Part shown: piece by piece, positions 17,963-26,670 of the stretch
Layout of the letters: every line of letters starts with the position of its first letter
Position numbering within the stretch: the stretch's first letter is position 1
Assembly: GCA_023898785.1 (NCBI GenBank)
Contig: CP060239.1
Span: forward strand, 1,922,001 to 1,986,000
Length of the DNA stretch: 64,000 bases
Reading direction: 5' to 3'
Origin: Rhodospirillales bacterium
Lineage (GTDB): Bacteria; Pseudomonadota; Alphaproteobacteria; Micavibrionales; Micavibrionaceae
Notes under the pieces: model-generated
Told to the model about the DNA's origin: nothing
The model's database searches: none
What the model saw: only the letters and a program-made list of their open reading frames with translations
Position numbers and translations under genes: made by a program

Positions 17963-18622
17963 ATGCCCCAAAAATCTGTTCGCATTGCTCCGTCGATTTT
18001 GTCAGCCGATTTTTCGAAATTGGGTGAGGAGGTGGTTGCGATTGATAAGGCGGGCGCCGATTACATCCATATTGATGTTATGGACGGGCATTTTGTGCCG
18101 AACCTGACATTTGGTGCGCCAGTGGTCAAAGCCATTCGCGGAGTTACGAAGAAGCCGTTTGATGTACATTTGATGATTTCTCCGGTTGATCCGCTTATTG
18201 AAGATTTTGTTGAGGCAGGAGCCGATATTATTACTGCGCATGTTGAGGCGGGGCCGCATTTGCACCGGACGTTGCAGGCGATTAAGGCCGCAGGCGTCAG
18301 GTGCGGAGTTTCGCTTAATCCGCATACGCCGATTGAGGCTGTCCAACATGTGATGAATATGGTGGATTTGATTTTGATTATGACTGTGAACCCCGGTTTT
18401 GGCGGGCAAAGTTTTATTCCGTTGCTGGACAAGATTGCCGCTACGCGCGCAATGATTGAAAAATCTGGGCGGAAAATAGATTTACAGGTTGATGGCGGAG
18501 TTAATTCGCAGACGGCCAAAGAATGTATTGCTGCCGGGGCGGATGTTCTGGTGGCCGGGACGGCTGTGTTTAAGGATGGCCCGGAAAGTTATGCGAAGAA
18601 TATCGAAGCTCTGCGGGGCTGA
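17963..18622 (+). CDS. rpe: Ribulose-phosphate 3-epimerase
   Basis: Interconverts ribulose-5-phosphate and xylulose-5-phosphate in the pentose phosphate pathway. A TIM-barrel protein of 219 residues from the chosen ATG. Signatures include VRIAPSILSADFSKLGEE, HIDVMDGHFVPNLTFG (metal and catalytic Asp), HLMI, a MTVNPGFGGQSFI loop and VDGGVN with the second catalytic Asp, then ADVLVAGTAVF. An ATG at 17906 would add 19 residues with no homology, so the start at 17963 is preferred. Confidence 0.95.
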   Translation: MPQKSVRIAPSILSADFSKLGEEVVAIDKAGADYIHIDVMDGHFVPNLTFGAPVVKAIRGVTKKPFDVHLMISPVDPLIEDFVEAGADIITAHVEAGPHLHRTLQAIKAAGVRCGVSLNPHTPIEAVQHVMNMVDLILIMTVNPGFGGQSFIPLLDKIAATRAMIEKSGRKIDLQVDGGVNSQTAKECIAAGADVLVAGTAVFKDGPESYAKNIEALRG

Positions 18623-18687
18623 TTTTACCTGAACGTGCGGCGGTCGTTGTGCGTTTTTTATGAATTTACAAGGTTTTAAGAGGATCG

Positions 18688-20373
18688 ATGCCTGTTCAGC
18701 TTATACAGCATTTGAAACGCCGCGCCAGTCAGATGGCCTATAATAGCGTGTTTTATAACTGGAGCCTGCAGGGCGAAGCGCCGGAGCGAATGGTGGTGCG
18801 TCCGGTAGACCCGTGGCCGGGCTCTATGGAGGCGGGCAAGGCTTTGTGTGAGGGCGCGTTGATGTTTGAAGGTGCGCAGATGCCATTTGGTGCAGGGTGT
18901 TGGCAGATGGATGATTTGCCGGAAGGGTGGATGGCGCATTTGCATGGATTTTCATGGCTCAGGGATTTGCGGTCTTTAAGCGGGGAGCGCGGAATGGGCG
19001 CGGTGGCACGTACGCATGCCAAGATGATGATCCGCAGCTGGATTGAAATGAATGAGACGTGGCAGCCGCAGAGCTGGCGGATGGATGTGGCCGGTCAGCG
19101 ATTGGCGATGTGGATTTCGGCGTATGAATTTTTTAGTGCGGTTGAGTTTATTGAGCCTGAGGATGAGGAAGATTTTCAGAATGCGTTTTTTGATAGCTGC
19201 ACCCGTCAGGCGCGGCATTTATCACGCGCCATCGCGCATGGTGAGGTCGATGAGTGTCGGGGGCCCGGGCGGTTTTATGCAGTTCAGGGATTGCTGTATG
19301 CGGGGATTGCGTTTGAAGGTTTTGAGCATTGGGCTGATCAGGCTCTTGAGCAGCTTGCGTTTGAGCTTGATGCGCAGATTGCCGGGGACGGGGCGCATCG
19401 TTCGCGCTCTCCGGCGCAGCTCTTAGAGATTTTGCAGATTTTGCTCGATATACGTATGGTGCTGCGCGCTGCTGATCGGCCTTTGCCGGAAAAAGTTCAG
19501 CATGCTATTGACCGGATGGGGCCGGCTTTACGGTTTTTCCGTTATAGCGACAAGCATTTGGCGTTGTTTCAGGGTGCGCAAGAAGGCGCCGCGGAGCGGA
19601 TCGATTCGGTTTTGCAGCAAGCCGGGGCACGTGGAAAGATTTTGAGCGCCTTGCCGTGCACGGGATATGAGCGTCTTAGTCTGGGGCGTACGTGTGTGAT
19701 GATGGATTGTGCGGGCGCGCCGGATTGGCCGTATGCAGATAGTGCGCATGCCTCACCGCTCAGCTTTGAGATGAGTTACGGACGGGCGCGGTTGTTTGTG
19801 AATTGCGGCGCTCACCCGCTGGATGAAGATTGGCGTGAAGCGCTGTGTTCAACGCCTGCGCATACGGCCCTTAGCCTTGATGCGCGCAATGCTTGTGGTT
19901 TGCAGGGGCGCTGCGGGCGTGGCAGTTTTGCGCCTGCTGTGGTTTTACGTGAGGATTTGAGGCATGCGGCGTTGCTGGAGGCTTCTCATAACGGGTATGT
20001 TCCGGTGAATGGGTTTCATCATAAGCGCCGGATTTATCTTTCTGATCAGGGGCATGATGTGCGCGGCGAGGATGTGCTCAGCGCGGATGTGTTGCCGGTA
20101 CGGCCTGTGGATGTGGCAGTGCGCTTTCATTTGCATCCTAAGGTGATGGTATCGCTGATTCGCGATGGGCAAGAGGCGCTCTTGCGGTTGCCTGGCGGGG
20201 TTGGCTGGCGCTTTCATCAGGGATCGGATTTGCGCAATGGGCGGTTGGAGCTGGAAGATAGTGTGTATTTGGGGTGCGGGACTTCTATCCGTAAGAGCAA
20301 ACAATTGGTTATTTATGGTCAAATTATTGATAATTCATCGAAAATAAAGTGGGCTGTGCAACGCGAAGGTTAA
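18688..20373 (+). CDS. Heparinase II/III family protein
   Basis: 561-residue protein with the two-part architecture of this family: an N-terminal alpha/alpha toroid (residues about 40-310; WMAHLHGFSWLRDL, MIRSWIEMNETWQPQSWRMD) and a C-terminal beta-sandwich (about 340-550; MDCAGAPDWPYADSAHASPLSFEMSYGR). The family contains polysaccharide lyases acting on acidic glycans. In alphaproteobacteria a homologue is widely conserved beside rsmB/purH, and the natural substrate is not established. There is no obvious signal peptide. It starts 65 bp after rpe and ends 15 bp before the EAL gene, probably one transcript. Confidence 0.88.
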   Translation: MPVQLIQHLKRRASQMAYNSVFYNWSLQGEAPERMVVRPVDPWPGSMEAGKALCEGALMFEGAQMPFGAGCWQMDDLPEGWMAHLHGFSWLRDLRSLSGERGMGAVARTHAKMMIRSWIEMNETWQPQSWRMDVAGQRLAMWISAYEFFSAVEFIEPEDEEDFQNAFFDSCTRQARHLSRAIAHGEVDECRGPGRFYAVQGLLYAGIAFEGFEHWADQALEQLAFELDAQIAGDGAHRSRSPAQLLEILQILLDIRMVLRAADRPLPEKVQHAIDRMGPALRFFRYSDKHLALFQGAQEGAAERIDSVLQQAGARGKILSALPCTGYERLSLGRTCVMMDCAGAPDWPYADSAHASPLSFEMSYGRARLFVNCGAHPLDEDWREALCSTPAHTALSLDARNACGLQGRCGRGSFAPAVVLREDLRHAALLEASHNGYVPVNGFHHKRRIYLSDQGHDVRGEDVLSADVLPVRPVDVAVRFHLHPKVMVSLIRDGQEALLRLPGGVGWRFHQGSDLRNGRLELEDSVYLGCGTSIRKSKQLVIYGQIIDNSSKIKWAVQREG

Positions 20374-20388
20374 GGGAGGCCTGCGTAT

Positions 20389-21345
20389 ATGACGCAAGAA
20401 TTGGCCTCTCAAGGCTCTAAGCAAGACTCTAAACGTTGCGTTTATGATACGGAGCTTTTGGCGCGTATAGAGGATCTTATTCGCGGTTTTCAAGCACAGG
20501 TTCGTGATGCGCAAGGTTCGGCATGTGAAGGGGCAATGGTCTACGGTTTGCGTGTGTTGGTCGCTCTGGCCAATATGGTTTTGCAGAAACGTGATATGTT
20601 TGAGATTGAGCCCTGGCATATTATTTCTGCGCATGCCCCGCTTTCAATGCCTGGCGAGATGCTGCTGCGGGTGAAGGATTTTAAGAACAAGAATATGCCG
20701 CCTTATGAGGCGATTATGGCGTTTTACGATCATGGTTATACGGCGCAGATTGACGGGATTTTATTTTTGGCTGCTCTTGGTCAATTTCAGCGTATGCGCC
20801 AAACCGGGCGTGAAAAGCAGGTGAGTATTAATATCTCAGCGCGGTCTTTGCGTGATTCTGATTTTGTAAAGGTGACCTTAGCGCGGCTTGAAAGTCTGGA
20901 TCTGGTCAGCGATGAGAAAGTTTTGATAGAGATTCATGAAAGTGCGCCGCATTTAAGTTTAAGCCGTCAGGTTCTGGAGCTTTATCGGGCGGTCGGGGTC
21001 GGGTTTGTGATTGATGATGTTGGGATGAATATGAATGATGTGTTGCGTCTGGCGGATTTTGAGGGGTTGGCGGAGTTTGTAAAACTTGATCGACATACGG
21101 TGTGTGCACCAGAGGGTGAGGCTTATGCGCTTGATCAGGTGATGTCGTTTGTGGAGACTTTGATGCCCGGTACGTTATGTGTCGCGGAAGGGGTACAAAC
21201 AGCGGAACATGCATGGGATATTGTACAAAAATATCCATCGATTCTTTATGCGCAAGGATTATATCTGCCCGATGAACGTGAGGTGTTTCAGCGTGAATTT
21301 AAGGCGGCGCAGTCGGATCAGGGGCTTGCATCTGCTAGATCTTAG
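20389..21345 (+). CDS. EAL-domain protein, probably altered c-di-GMP phosphodiesterase
   Basis: 318-residue protein with a C-terminal EAL fold (about residues 85-305). Family landmarks are recognisable but drifted: GEMLLR for EALLR, NISARSL intact, EIHES for ELTES, IDDVGMNMNDV for DDFGTGYSSL, VKLDR for KIDR, VAEGVQ for AEGVE, and YAQGLYLP for QGYLFS. The metal-binding acidic residues of the first motif and the DD pair remain, but loop 6 and the last glutamate-containing motif have changed. It may be a weak enzyme or a c-di-GMP-binding protein. No membrane segment. It converges on purF with an 11-bp overlap. Confidence 0.85.
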   Translation: MTQELASQGSKQDSKRCVYDTELLARIEDLIRGFQAQVRDAQGSACEGAMVYGLRVLVALANMVLQKRDMFEIEPWHIISAHAPLSMPGEMLLRVKDFKNKNMPPYEAIMAFYDHGYTAQIDGILFLAALGQFQRMRQTGREKQVSINISARSLRDSDFVKVTLARLESLDLVSDEKVLIEIHESAPHLSLSRQVLELYRAVGVGFVIDDVGMNMNDVLRLADFEGLAEFVKLDRHTVCAPEGEAYALDQVMSFVETLMPGTLCVAEGVQTAEHAWDIVQKYPSILYAQGLYLPDEREVFQREFKAAQSDQGLASARS

Positions 21346-22828
21346 ATAATTTTTTTAGGGGCTTCACCCGGCGCTCTTGCAGGTCAGTCACCTTTTCATC
21401 GGCACAGTTTCTATCATGATCCACCAGTTCAACCGGATAATCACCGGTAAAACACGCATCGCAATATTGCGGCGCCTTGGCATTACGCTTGGTTTCCCCA
21501 ACGGCTTTATAAAGTCCGTCCAGTGAAATATAAGCCAGCGAATCAGCCTTGATATATTCACGAATTTCCTCAACCGATTTCTGCCCGGCTAAAAGCTCGC
21601 TGGATGACGGTGTATCAATCCCGTAAAAACAGCTTTTGATCGTCGGCGGCGAAGAAATCCGCATATGCACTTCTCGCGCCCCGGCATCTTTAATCATCTC
21701 GACAATTTTCTTACTCGTCGTCCCGCGTACAATAGAATCATCAACCAGCACAACGCTTTTACCCTCAATGAATTTCCGGTTTGCATTATGCTTCAGACGT
21801 ACGCCCAAATGCCGGATTTTATCGGTCGGCTCAATAAATGTACGCCCGACATAATGATTACGAATAATCCCAAGCTCGAACGGCACACCACTCGCCTCCG
21901 CATACCCAATCGCCGCCGGTACGCCGCTATCGGGAACAGGTACAATCAAATCAGCGCCTTCAACCGGATTTTCCCGCGCCAGCTCCGCGCCAATATTTTT
22001 ACGCATTTCATAAACACTATGTCCTTCCATAGAGCTGTCAGGTCGCGCAAAATAAATATACTCGAAAATACAAAAACGTTTAGGTTGCTTTTTAAATGGA
22101 AACAGAGATTTCAAACCGCTTTCATCCAAAATCACCATTTCACCGGATTCAATATCGCGCTCAAAACGCGCCCCAATAATATCCAAAGCGCAAGTCTCAG
22201 ACGCCAGAATATAAGCATCACCCAGCCGTCCCAAAACCAATGGTCGAATACCATACGGATCACGTACACCTATGATCTGGCTTTGCGCACACGCCACCAG
22301 CGAATACGCCCCCTTAATCTGTTTCACCGCATCGACCAGACGATCCGCCACAGACTTCTTTCGTGACACGGCCACCAAATGCACAATCGTCTCCGTATCA
22401 CTCGTCGATTGAAAAATAGATCCGCGCTTGACCAGCTCTTTGCGTAGCATATGAGCATTGGTTAAATTCCCGTTATGCGCCACGCTAAAACCGCCAAAAT
22501 CCATATCCGCATACATCGGCTGTACGTTACGCAAAGCCGGTTCACCGCTTGTTGAATAACGATTATGCCCGATTGCGGCATGCCCTTTCAGCTTTTCAAT
22601 AACGCTCACATCACTGAAATTCGAATCCACCAGCCCCAAAGCTTTATGCGAGTAATAATTTTGTCCGTCATAAGATACGACTCCGCACGCTTCCTGCCCC
22701 CGGTGCTGCAAAGCATGCAAACCAAGAGCCGTTAAAGCAGCCGCATCCTCGCTACCAAACACGCCAAACACGCCGCATTCCTCATGGAACTTGTCATCAT
22801 CAAAAACTGGCATATCCGCTATCATCAT
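21335..22828 (-). CDS. purF: Amidophosphoribosyltransferase
   Basis: First committed step of purine synthesis: PRPP plus glutamine to 5-phosphoribosylamine. The 497-residue protein has a short propeptide before the catalytic cysteine (HEECGVFGVFG, Cys at about residue 18). The glutaminase domain includes GHNRYSTSGEP and HNGNLTN. The phosphoribosyltransferase domain has the PRPP loop VVLVDDSIVRGTTSKKIVEMI. The Fe-S-type cysteines of this class are partly visible (SCFYGIDTP, YCDACFTGDYPV). It starts 3 bp after cvpA, the classic cvpA-purF order. Confidence 0.97.
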   Translation of the reverse strand: MMIADMPVFDDDKFHEECGVFGVFGSEDAAALTALGLHALQHRGQEACGVVSYDGQNYYSHKALGLVDSNFSDVSVIEKLKGHAAIGHNRYSTSGEPALRNVQPMYADMDFGGFSVAHNGNLTNAHMLRKELVKRGSIFQSTSDTETIVHLVAVSRKKSVADRLVDAVKQIKGAYSLVACAQSQIIGVRDPYGIRPLVLGRLGDAYILASETCALDIIGARFERDIESGEMVILDESGLKSLFPFKKQPKRFCIFEYIYFARPDSSMEGHSVYEMRKNIGAELARENPVEGADLIVPVPDSGVPAAIGYAEASGVPFELGIIRNHYVGRTFIEPTDKIRHLGVRLKHNANRKFIEGKSVVLVDDSIVRGTTSKKIVEMIKDAGAREVHMRISSPPTIKSCFYGIDTPSSSELLAGQKSVEEIREYIKADSLAYISLDGLYKAVGETKRNAKAPQYCDACFTGDYPVELVDHDRNCADEKVTDLQERRVKPLKKLSKI

Positions 22829-22831
22829 ATC

Positions 22832-23557
22832 TCACTCATTCAAACCATCTGTTTTTTCATCAAACAGCTGGTCCATCTGCTGACGCATTTCATCGCTATA
22901 ACCACTACTCTCCGGAGACTCGGCAGGTTGTTGTTGCTCCCCGCCACCATTGTCTTTTTTTAAAAGATTAATCTCTTCAAGCTTCTTGCGCGTCTTTGAT
23001 GTTTTCTCAAGCGAAGCAACCCCCTCTTCAACCTCCTCAAAAGCACCGGAAGGAATAAAACCAGCCAAAATTTCCGAGGTTTTCTCCAAATAAAAATGCG
23101 TTTTACTCTCGCTAAAAAATTCCTCTTTTCTCTCCTGATCAACAAAGAAATGCACCGGCAAATACAACAAACCAAGCAAAATAATCCCGCGCACAACACC
23201 AAACACAAACCCCAACGTGCGATCAATAGCCCCAAGCCCGATCTTTTTGGCCCATTCCGCCAAAAGATGGCTCTGAATAGACAAAATAATCACCACAATA
23301 ATAAAGATCGCCCCGTAAGACAGCGCGTCTGCAATAATACCATAAGGCAAAATTTCAAACAGTCGCTCAACCTCAGCGCCTTCCTCAATCCCAAACCAGC
23401 CATGCATATGCGGCATCAATAACGGCCCGCCGAGATATGCCGCCGCCAACCCGCCGACAACACCGGCAATAGTTAAAACTTCACGAATAAAACCACGAAG
23501 AAAGGCAATCAGGCCCGAAATCAAAAGAACGGCAAGAACAAAAATATCAGCGATCAT
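22832..23557 (-). CDS. cvpA: CvpA family membrane protein
   Basis: Inner-membrane protein of the CvpA family, required for colicin V production in E. coli and usually next to purF. About four transmembrane helices start with MIADIFVLAVLLISGLIAFLRGFIREVLTIAGVVGG, followed by a hydrophilic, glutamine- and acid-rich C-terminal tail. I chose ATG at 23557 because it begins at the conserved family N-terminus. A TTG at 23623 or ATG at 23611 would add about 20 residues and lies close behind a GAGAAGG sequence, so a longer form is possible. Cotranscribed with purF. Confidence 0.9.
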   Translation of the reverse strand: MIADIFVLAVLLISGLIAFLRGFIREVLTIAGVVGGLAAAYLGGPLLMPHMHGWFGIEEGAEVERLFEILPYGIIADALSYGAIFIIVVIILSIQSHLLAEWAKKIGLGAIDRTLGFVFGVVRGIILLGLLYLPVHFFVDQERKEEFFSESKTHFYLEKTSEILAGFIPSGAFEEVEEGVASLEKTSKTRKKLEEINLLKKDNGGGEQQQPAESPESSGYSDEMRQQMDQLFDEKTDGLNE

Positions 23558-23629
23558 GGAAACGTCAGGTCCTTTTTGGATCAGATAAGCCTCATATTTA
23601 GGCAAAACCATCTCAAAAAGCAAGCCTTC

Positions 23630-24481
23630 TCAGTTTGTTTCAGGGCCTTCATATTTCAATAAAACAGCAGACGATGGATGATTCTGAAGCGGTGCGGATG
23701 GTTGAACATCCAATAAAGGGATATCGCTCTTACGAATAATTTTATCAGGACCTTTGTGCCCCTGAGAGAGGGCAAAGTGCGTAACAACATTATGAACAAA
23801 ATCCGGAACACCAGGATGAAGCATATTATAATGTTGTACATCCTCAGAATTTCCAACACGAACAGGATAATACAAAGTGCGCTCATAACCATGATGACCG
23901 CTCGACTCAATCTTTGAGGCAATCAAATCCGCCGCTGCTTTCAACCCCAGGCCCAAAAATTTCGAATGCTTAGATCCTTCAGATGAAGATGGTAAAGTGC
24001 CCGACGGCAAAGCACGAGACAAAGCAGTAAAAAATAGCGTATAAATGAGCTGTTCATGAACAGGGTCTGCATTAATATCATGAGAAACATCTATATGCTC
24101 ACGAACCAACCCAACAGCCTTATCATCAAAATTACAAGATTCGATAACAATATGCTGTAAATCCAGAAAGTGCATATTCACCGAAAACCCGAGCGCCCCT
24201 ACTGAAACCTCGCTCTTAGCCTCCTGAGAAGAATAAATATACCCACAATCGTAATTCACTCTCATAGTTTCAGAAGGTCTTTGGCGCGATATTCCGCCAT
24301 CCCAAGACAAAGTAATCGTATCTCTCAATTTTATACGATACTCCTTTGGCCCACTGACAGCAGCGTCAAACTGTCTTTGCAAATAAGCGCTTTGAGCCAA
24401 TTCAGTAAGCCCTGGCATAAAAAAAGAAAGATCGTCTGCCTTGATCAAAACTGGTAAATGTTGCCTCTCGGATTTTAACAT
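23630..24481 (-). CDS. Hypothetical protein
   Basis: 283-residue soluble protein that I do not recognise. No signal peptide, membrane segment or known motif was seen. The start is well supported by GGAGG 6 bp before ATG at 24479-24481. It is more AT-rich than purF or radA around it and is followed closely by cvpA, so it may be a recent insertion between radA and cvpA-purF. A serine-rich stretch (PSSSEGSKHSK) lies at about residues 167-177. Confidence 0.75.
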   Translation of the reverse strand: MLKSERQHLPVLIKADDLSFFMPGLTELAQSAYLQRQFDAAVSGPKEYRIKLRDTITLSWDGGISRQRPSETMRVNYDCGYIYSSQEAKSEVSVGALGFSVNMHFLDLQHIVIESCNFDDKAVGLVREHIDVSHDINADPVHEQLIYTLFFTALSRALPSGTLPSSSEGSKHSKFLGLGLKAAADLIASKIESSGHHGYERTLYYPVRVGNSEDVQHYNMLHPGVPDFVHNVVTHFALSQGHKGPDKIIRKSDIPLLDVQPSAPLQNHPSSAVLLKYEGPETN

Positions 24482-24550
24482 CCTAAACCTCCAAGGCAGA
24501 AGAAATATAGATGTTTACGTAAAATGTAAAGTTTTTTTAATAGCCTGAGC

Positions 24551-25960
24551 CTATGCCACCGCACGCGGGGCCCGCCCATCGCCAAAAATTTCCCCCAGCA
24601 TTTGCACATGATCAATTTCGGAAACGCGGATGGCATCTCCATAAACCTTTTCCGGTTTTTGACTTTTCTTGCCCTTCGGCACCACAGCCTCACGAAAGCC
24701 GAGTTTTGACGCTTCCTTCAGACGCAAATCCGGCTGCGCCACCTGCCGAATTTCCCCGGCCAAGCCAACTTCGCCAAAAAATACCGTCTCCGGCGGCAAC
24801 GGATTATTCTGCAAAGCGCTCACCAGCGCCGCCGCTACCGCCAGATCCGCAGCAGGCTCATTAATCCTGATCCCTCCGGCAATATTGAGAAAAATGTCGC
24901 ATGAACCAATTTGCAAACCGCAGCGCGTCTCAAGCACGGCGACAATCATCGCCAGCCGGTTCGGGTCCCAGCCAATCACGCTGCGCCGCGGAGACGCCAG
25001 CGATGACGGCGCCACCAAAGCCTGCACCTCAACCAGCATCGGCCGCGATCCTTCCAGCGCCGCCAAAACTGCACTTCCTGCAACATCCTGATTACGCTGC
25101 GATAAAAAAATCTCCGACGGGTTTTCCACCTCCTGCAATCCCCCGCCCGCCATTTCAAACACGCCGATCTCATCGGTCGGGCCAAAACGATTTTTAACGC
25201 CGCGCAAAATACGAAATTGATGGCTGCGATCACCCTCAAAATACAAAACCGTATCAACCATATGCTCAAGCACCCGCGGACCCGCTATCTGGCCGTCTTT
25301 TGTCACATGTCCAACAAACATCACCGCCATTCCGTATGTTTTGGCATAACGAATAATCTCCTGCGCCGAGCTGCGCACCTGCGTCACTGTACCGGGCGCC
25401 GAATCAATATTATCAACATACATTGTCTGGATTGAATCAATGATCAGCAATTCAACAGGCCCATTATCACCAACAGGCTCCACACTTGCCAAAATATCGC
25501 GTATACTCGTTGCGCTGGCCAGTTGCACCGGAGCTTCGGCCAGCTCCAAACGCTGCGCCCGCATCCGCACCTGGTCAACAGACTCCTCCCCTGACACATA
25601 CACGCAACGTGTGTTCTTTTGCGAAAGTCTGCACACCAACTGTAACAGCAAGGTTGACTTGCCAATCCCCGGATCACCGCCAATCAAAACCGCTGATCCC
25701 GGCACCAATCCGCCGCCGACAACACGGTCAAATTCCTGAATGTCTGAGACATGCCGCGGGTAATCACTGCGGGCCGGATCACTGAGCGACACGAAATCAA
25801 TCTTGCGCCCCTTCGCGCCATCCATCCCTTTAGGCACTGAAGGCGCTAGCGTTTCCTCCGCGATGCTGTTCCATTCACCGCACGATTCACACTTACCAGC
25901 CCAGCGACTCGACACTGCTCCACAAGACTGACACACATATGATTTTTTCACCTTCGCCAT
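24551..25960 (-). CDS. radA: DNA repair protein RadA
   Basis: RecA-like helicase that processes recombination intermediates. The 469-residue protein starts with a C4 zinc finger (CQSCGAVSSRWAGKCESCGEW). It continues with Walker A GGDPGIGKST (about residues 94-103), Walker B LLIIDSIQ, the RadA-specific KNRFG motif, and a C-terminal Lon-protease-like domain (EVQALVAPSSLASPRRSVIGWDPNR; FFGEVGLAGEIRQV). The length is standard. Start ATG at 25960 gives AKVKKSYVCQSCG, the usual N-terminus. Confidence 0.97.
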   Translation of the reverse strand: MAKVKKSYVCQSCGAVSSRWAGKCESCGEWNSIAEETLAPSVPKGMDGAKGRKIDFVSLSDPARSDYPRHVSDIQEFDRVVGGGLVPGSAVLIGGDPGIGKSTLLLQLVCRLSQKNTRCVYVSGEESVDQVRMRAQRLELAEAPVQLASATSIRDILASVEPVGDNGPVELLIIDSIQTMYVDNIDSAPGTVTQVRSSAQEIIRYAKTYGMAVMFVGHVTKDGQIAGPRVLEHMVDTVLYFEGDRSHQFRILRGVKNRFGPTDEIGVFEMAGGGLQEVENPSEIFLSQRNQDVAGSAVLAALEGSRPMLVEVQALVAPSSLASPRRSVIGWDPNRLAMIVAVLETRCGLQIGSCDIFLNIAGGIRINEPAADLAVAAALVSALQNNPLPPETVFFGEVGLAGEIRQVAQPDLRLKEASKLGFREAVVPKGKKSQKPEKVYGDAIRVSEIDHVQMLGEIFGDGRAPRAVA

Positions 25961-26035
25961 AAGATCACTGTAGCGAAAAAATAGAACAATTCAAGAACAA
26001 AATGAACGCCCCCGCCCCAAGAGGCGAGGTATCAT

Positions 26036-26118
26036 GTCATTGCGAACCGCCAAAGGCGGTGAAGCAATCCAAAATTTATCCTTGTGGCACTGGATCGCTT
26101 CGCTGCGCTCGCGATGAC
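26036..26118. repeat. Palindromic repeat of the CATTGCGA...GAAGCAATCC class
   Basis: Left arm at 26036-26070 (GTCATTGCGAACCGCC, an internal GGCGGT and GAAGCAATCC) and right arm at 26092-26118 (GGATCGCTTCGCTGCG, CTCGCGATGAC) are inverted copies separated by 21 bp of AT-rich sequence. This layout is the widespread intergenic palindrome found in many unrelated bacterial genomes. It lies in the 700-bp gap upstream of the antiporter gene. Confidence 0.8.
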
Positions 26119-26196
26119 GATTACGTCGCAAGCGGCGAGGAATTAAACCTGAAAGAGATTAAACGGACAACGTCGCGCCTGCAAACAAACGCACAA

Positions 26197-26220
26197 AAAA
26201 TACCGACCGGTCGGTATTTT
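26197..26220. promoter_or_regulatory. Perfect 24-bp palindrome with TetR-operator-like core
   Basis: AAAATACCGACCGGTCGGTATTTT is exactly self-complementary over 24 bp. The ACCGACCGGTCGGT core looks like operators of TetR-family repressors. No tetR gene lies within the window. An alternative reading is a bidirectional terminator hairpin, since A/T runs flank the GC-rich stem. Confidence 0.5.
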
Positions 26221-26346
26221 AAAAATTTAAACGCGAAGGCTTGCCCATAACGCTCTCGAGCAAGGCTATATTTTCGACAACAAGAATTTTCAGGTCTTCA
26301 AATTCCAGGTCTTGGTAAATAATTATAGATATTGCATTCTTACGGG

Positions 26347-26469
26347 ATGCGATGTCCTAAATATAGCCATACCGAGGCGGTTAAAAACGCTAAAGTTCAT
26401 TCTAAACAGCGCTATAAATGTAAAGCTTGCGGCTTGTCCAAAAAAGAAATAAATGCCGGGTCTGGTTAG
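26347..26469 (+). pseudogene. Transposase zinc-ribbon remnant (IS1/InsA-like)
   Basis: A 40-codon open stretch encodes MRCPKYSHTEAVKNAKVHSK followed by QRYKCKACGLSKKE. This is the CP-x-C / VKNG / KQRYKCKxCG pattern of the N-terminal zinc ribbon of IS1-type InsA and related transposases. One cysteine has become Tyr, and the frame stops soon after the ribbon. No inverted repeats or catalytic domain were found, so this is a decayed fragment. Confidence 0.65.
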
Positions 26470-26499
26470 CCTATGACCGGGACGAATGACGTATCTGCG

Positions 26500-26616
26500 G
26501 TGACGGCGGTTTTTTTCAGTATAGAGCCGGCGGGCCAAGGCCACGCTGCTGCGTAACAGTTCTTCGCCGCCTGCAAGCAGCAACACCAAACTCAATAAAA
26601 TCGGCAAGACATTCAC
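26500..26616 (-). pseudogene. Truncated sodium/calcium exchanger N-terminus
   Basis: From a GTG at 26616 the minus strand reads MNVLPILLSLVLLLAGGEEL and then LRSSVALARRLYTEKN. This fits the first transmembrane helix of CaxA/YrbG-type exchangers (LLLxGGExLVRGAVALARRL). Similarity is lost after about 33 residues, and the frame then runs into the transposase remnant on the other strand. It looks like the 5' end of an exchanger gene cut off by an insertion. Confidence 0.5.
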
Positions 26617-26670
26617 GAAAAAAAACCTTATTCTTATTGAAGTTAATAAAGTGCACGAAAGCGATAGCTC

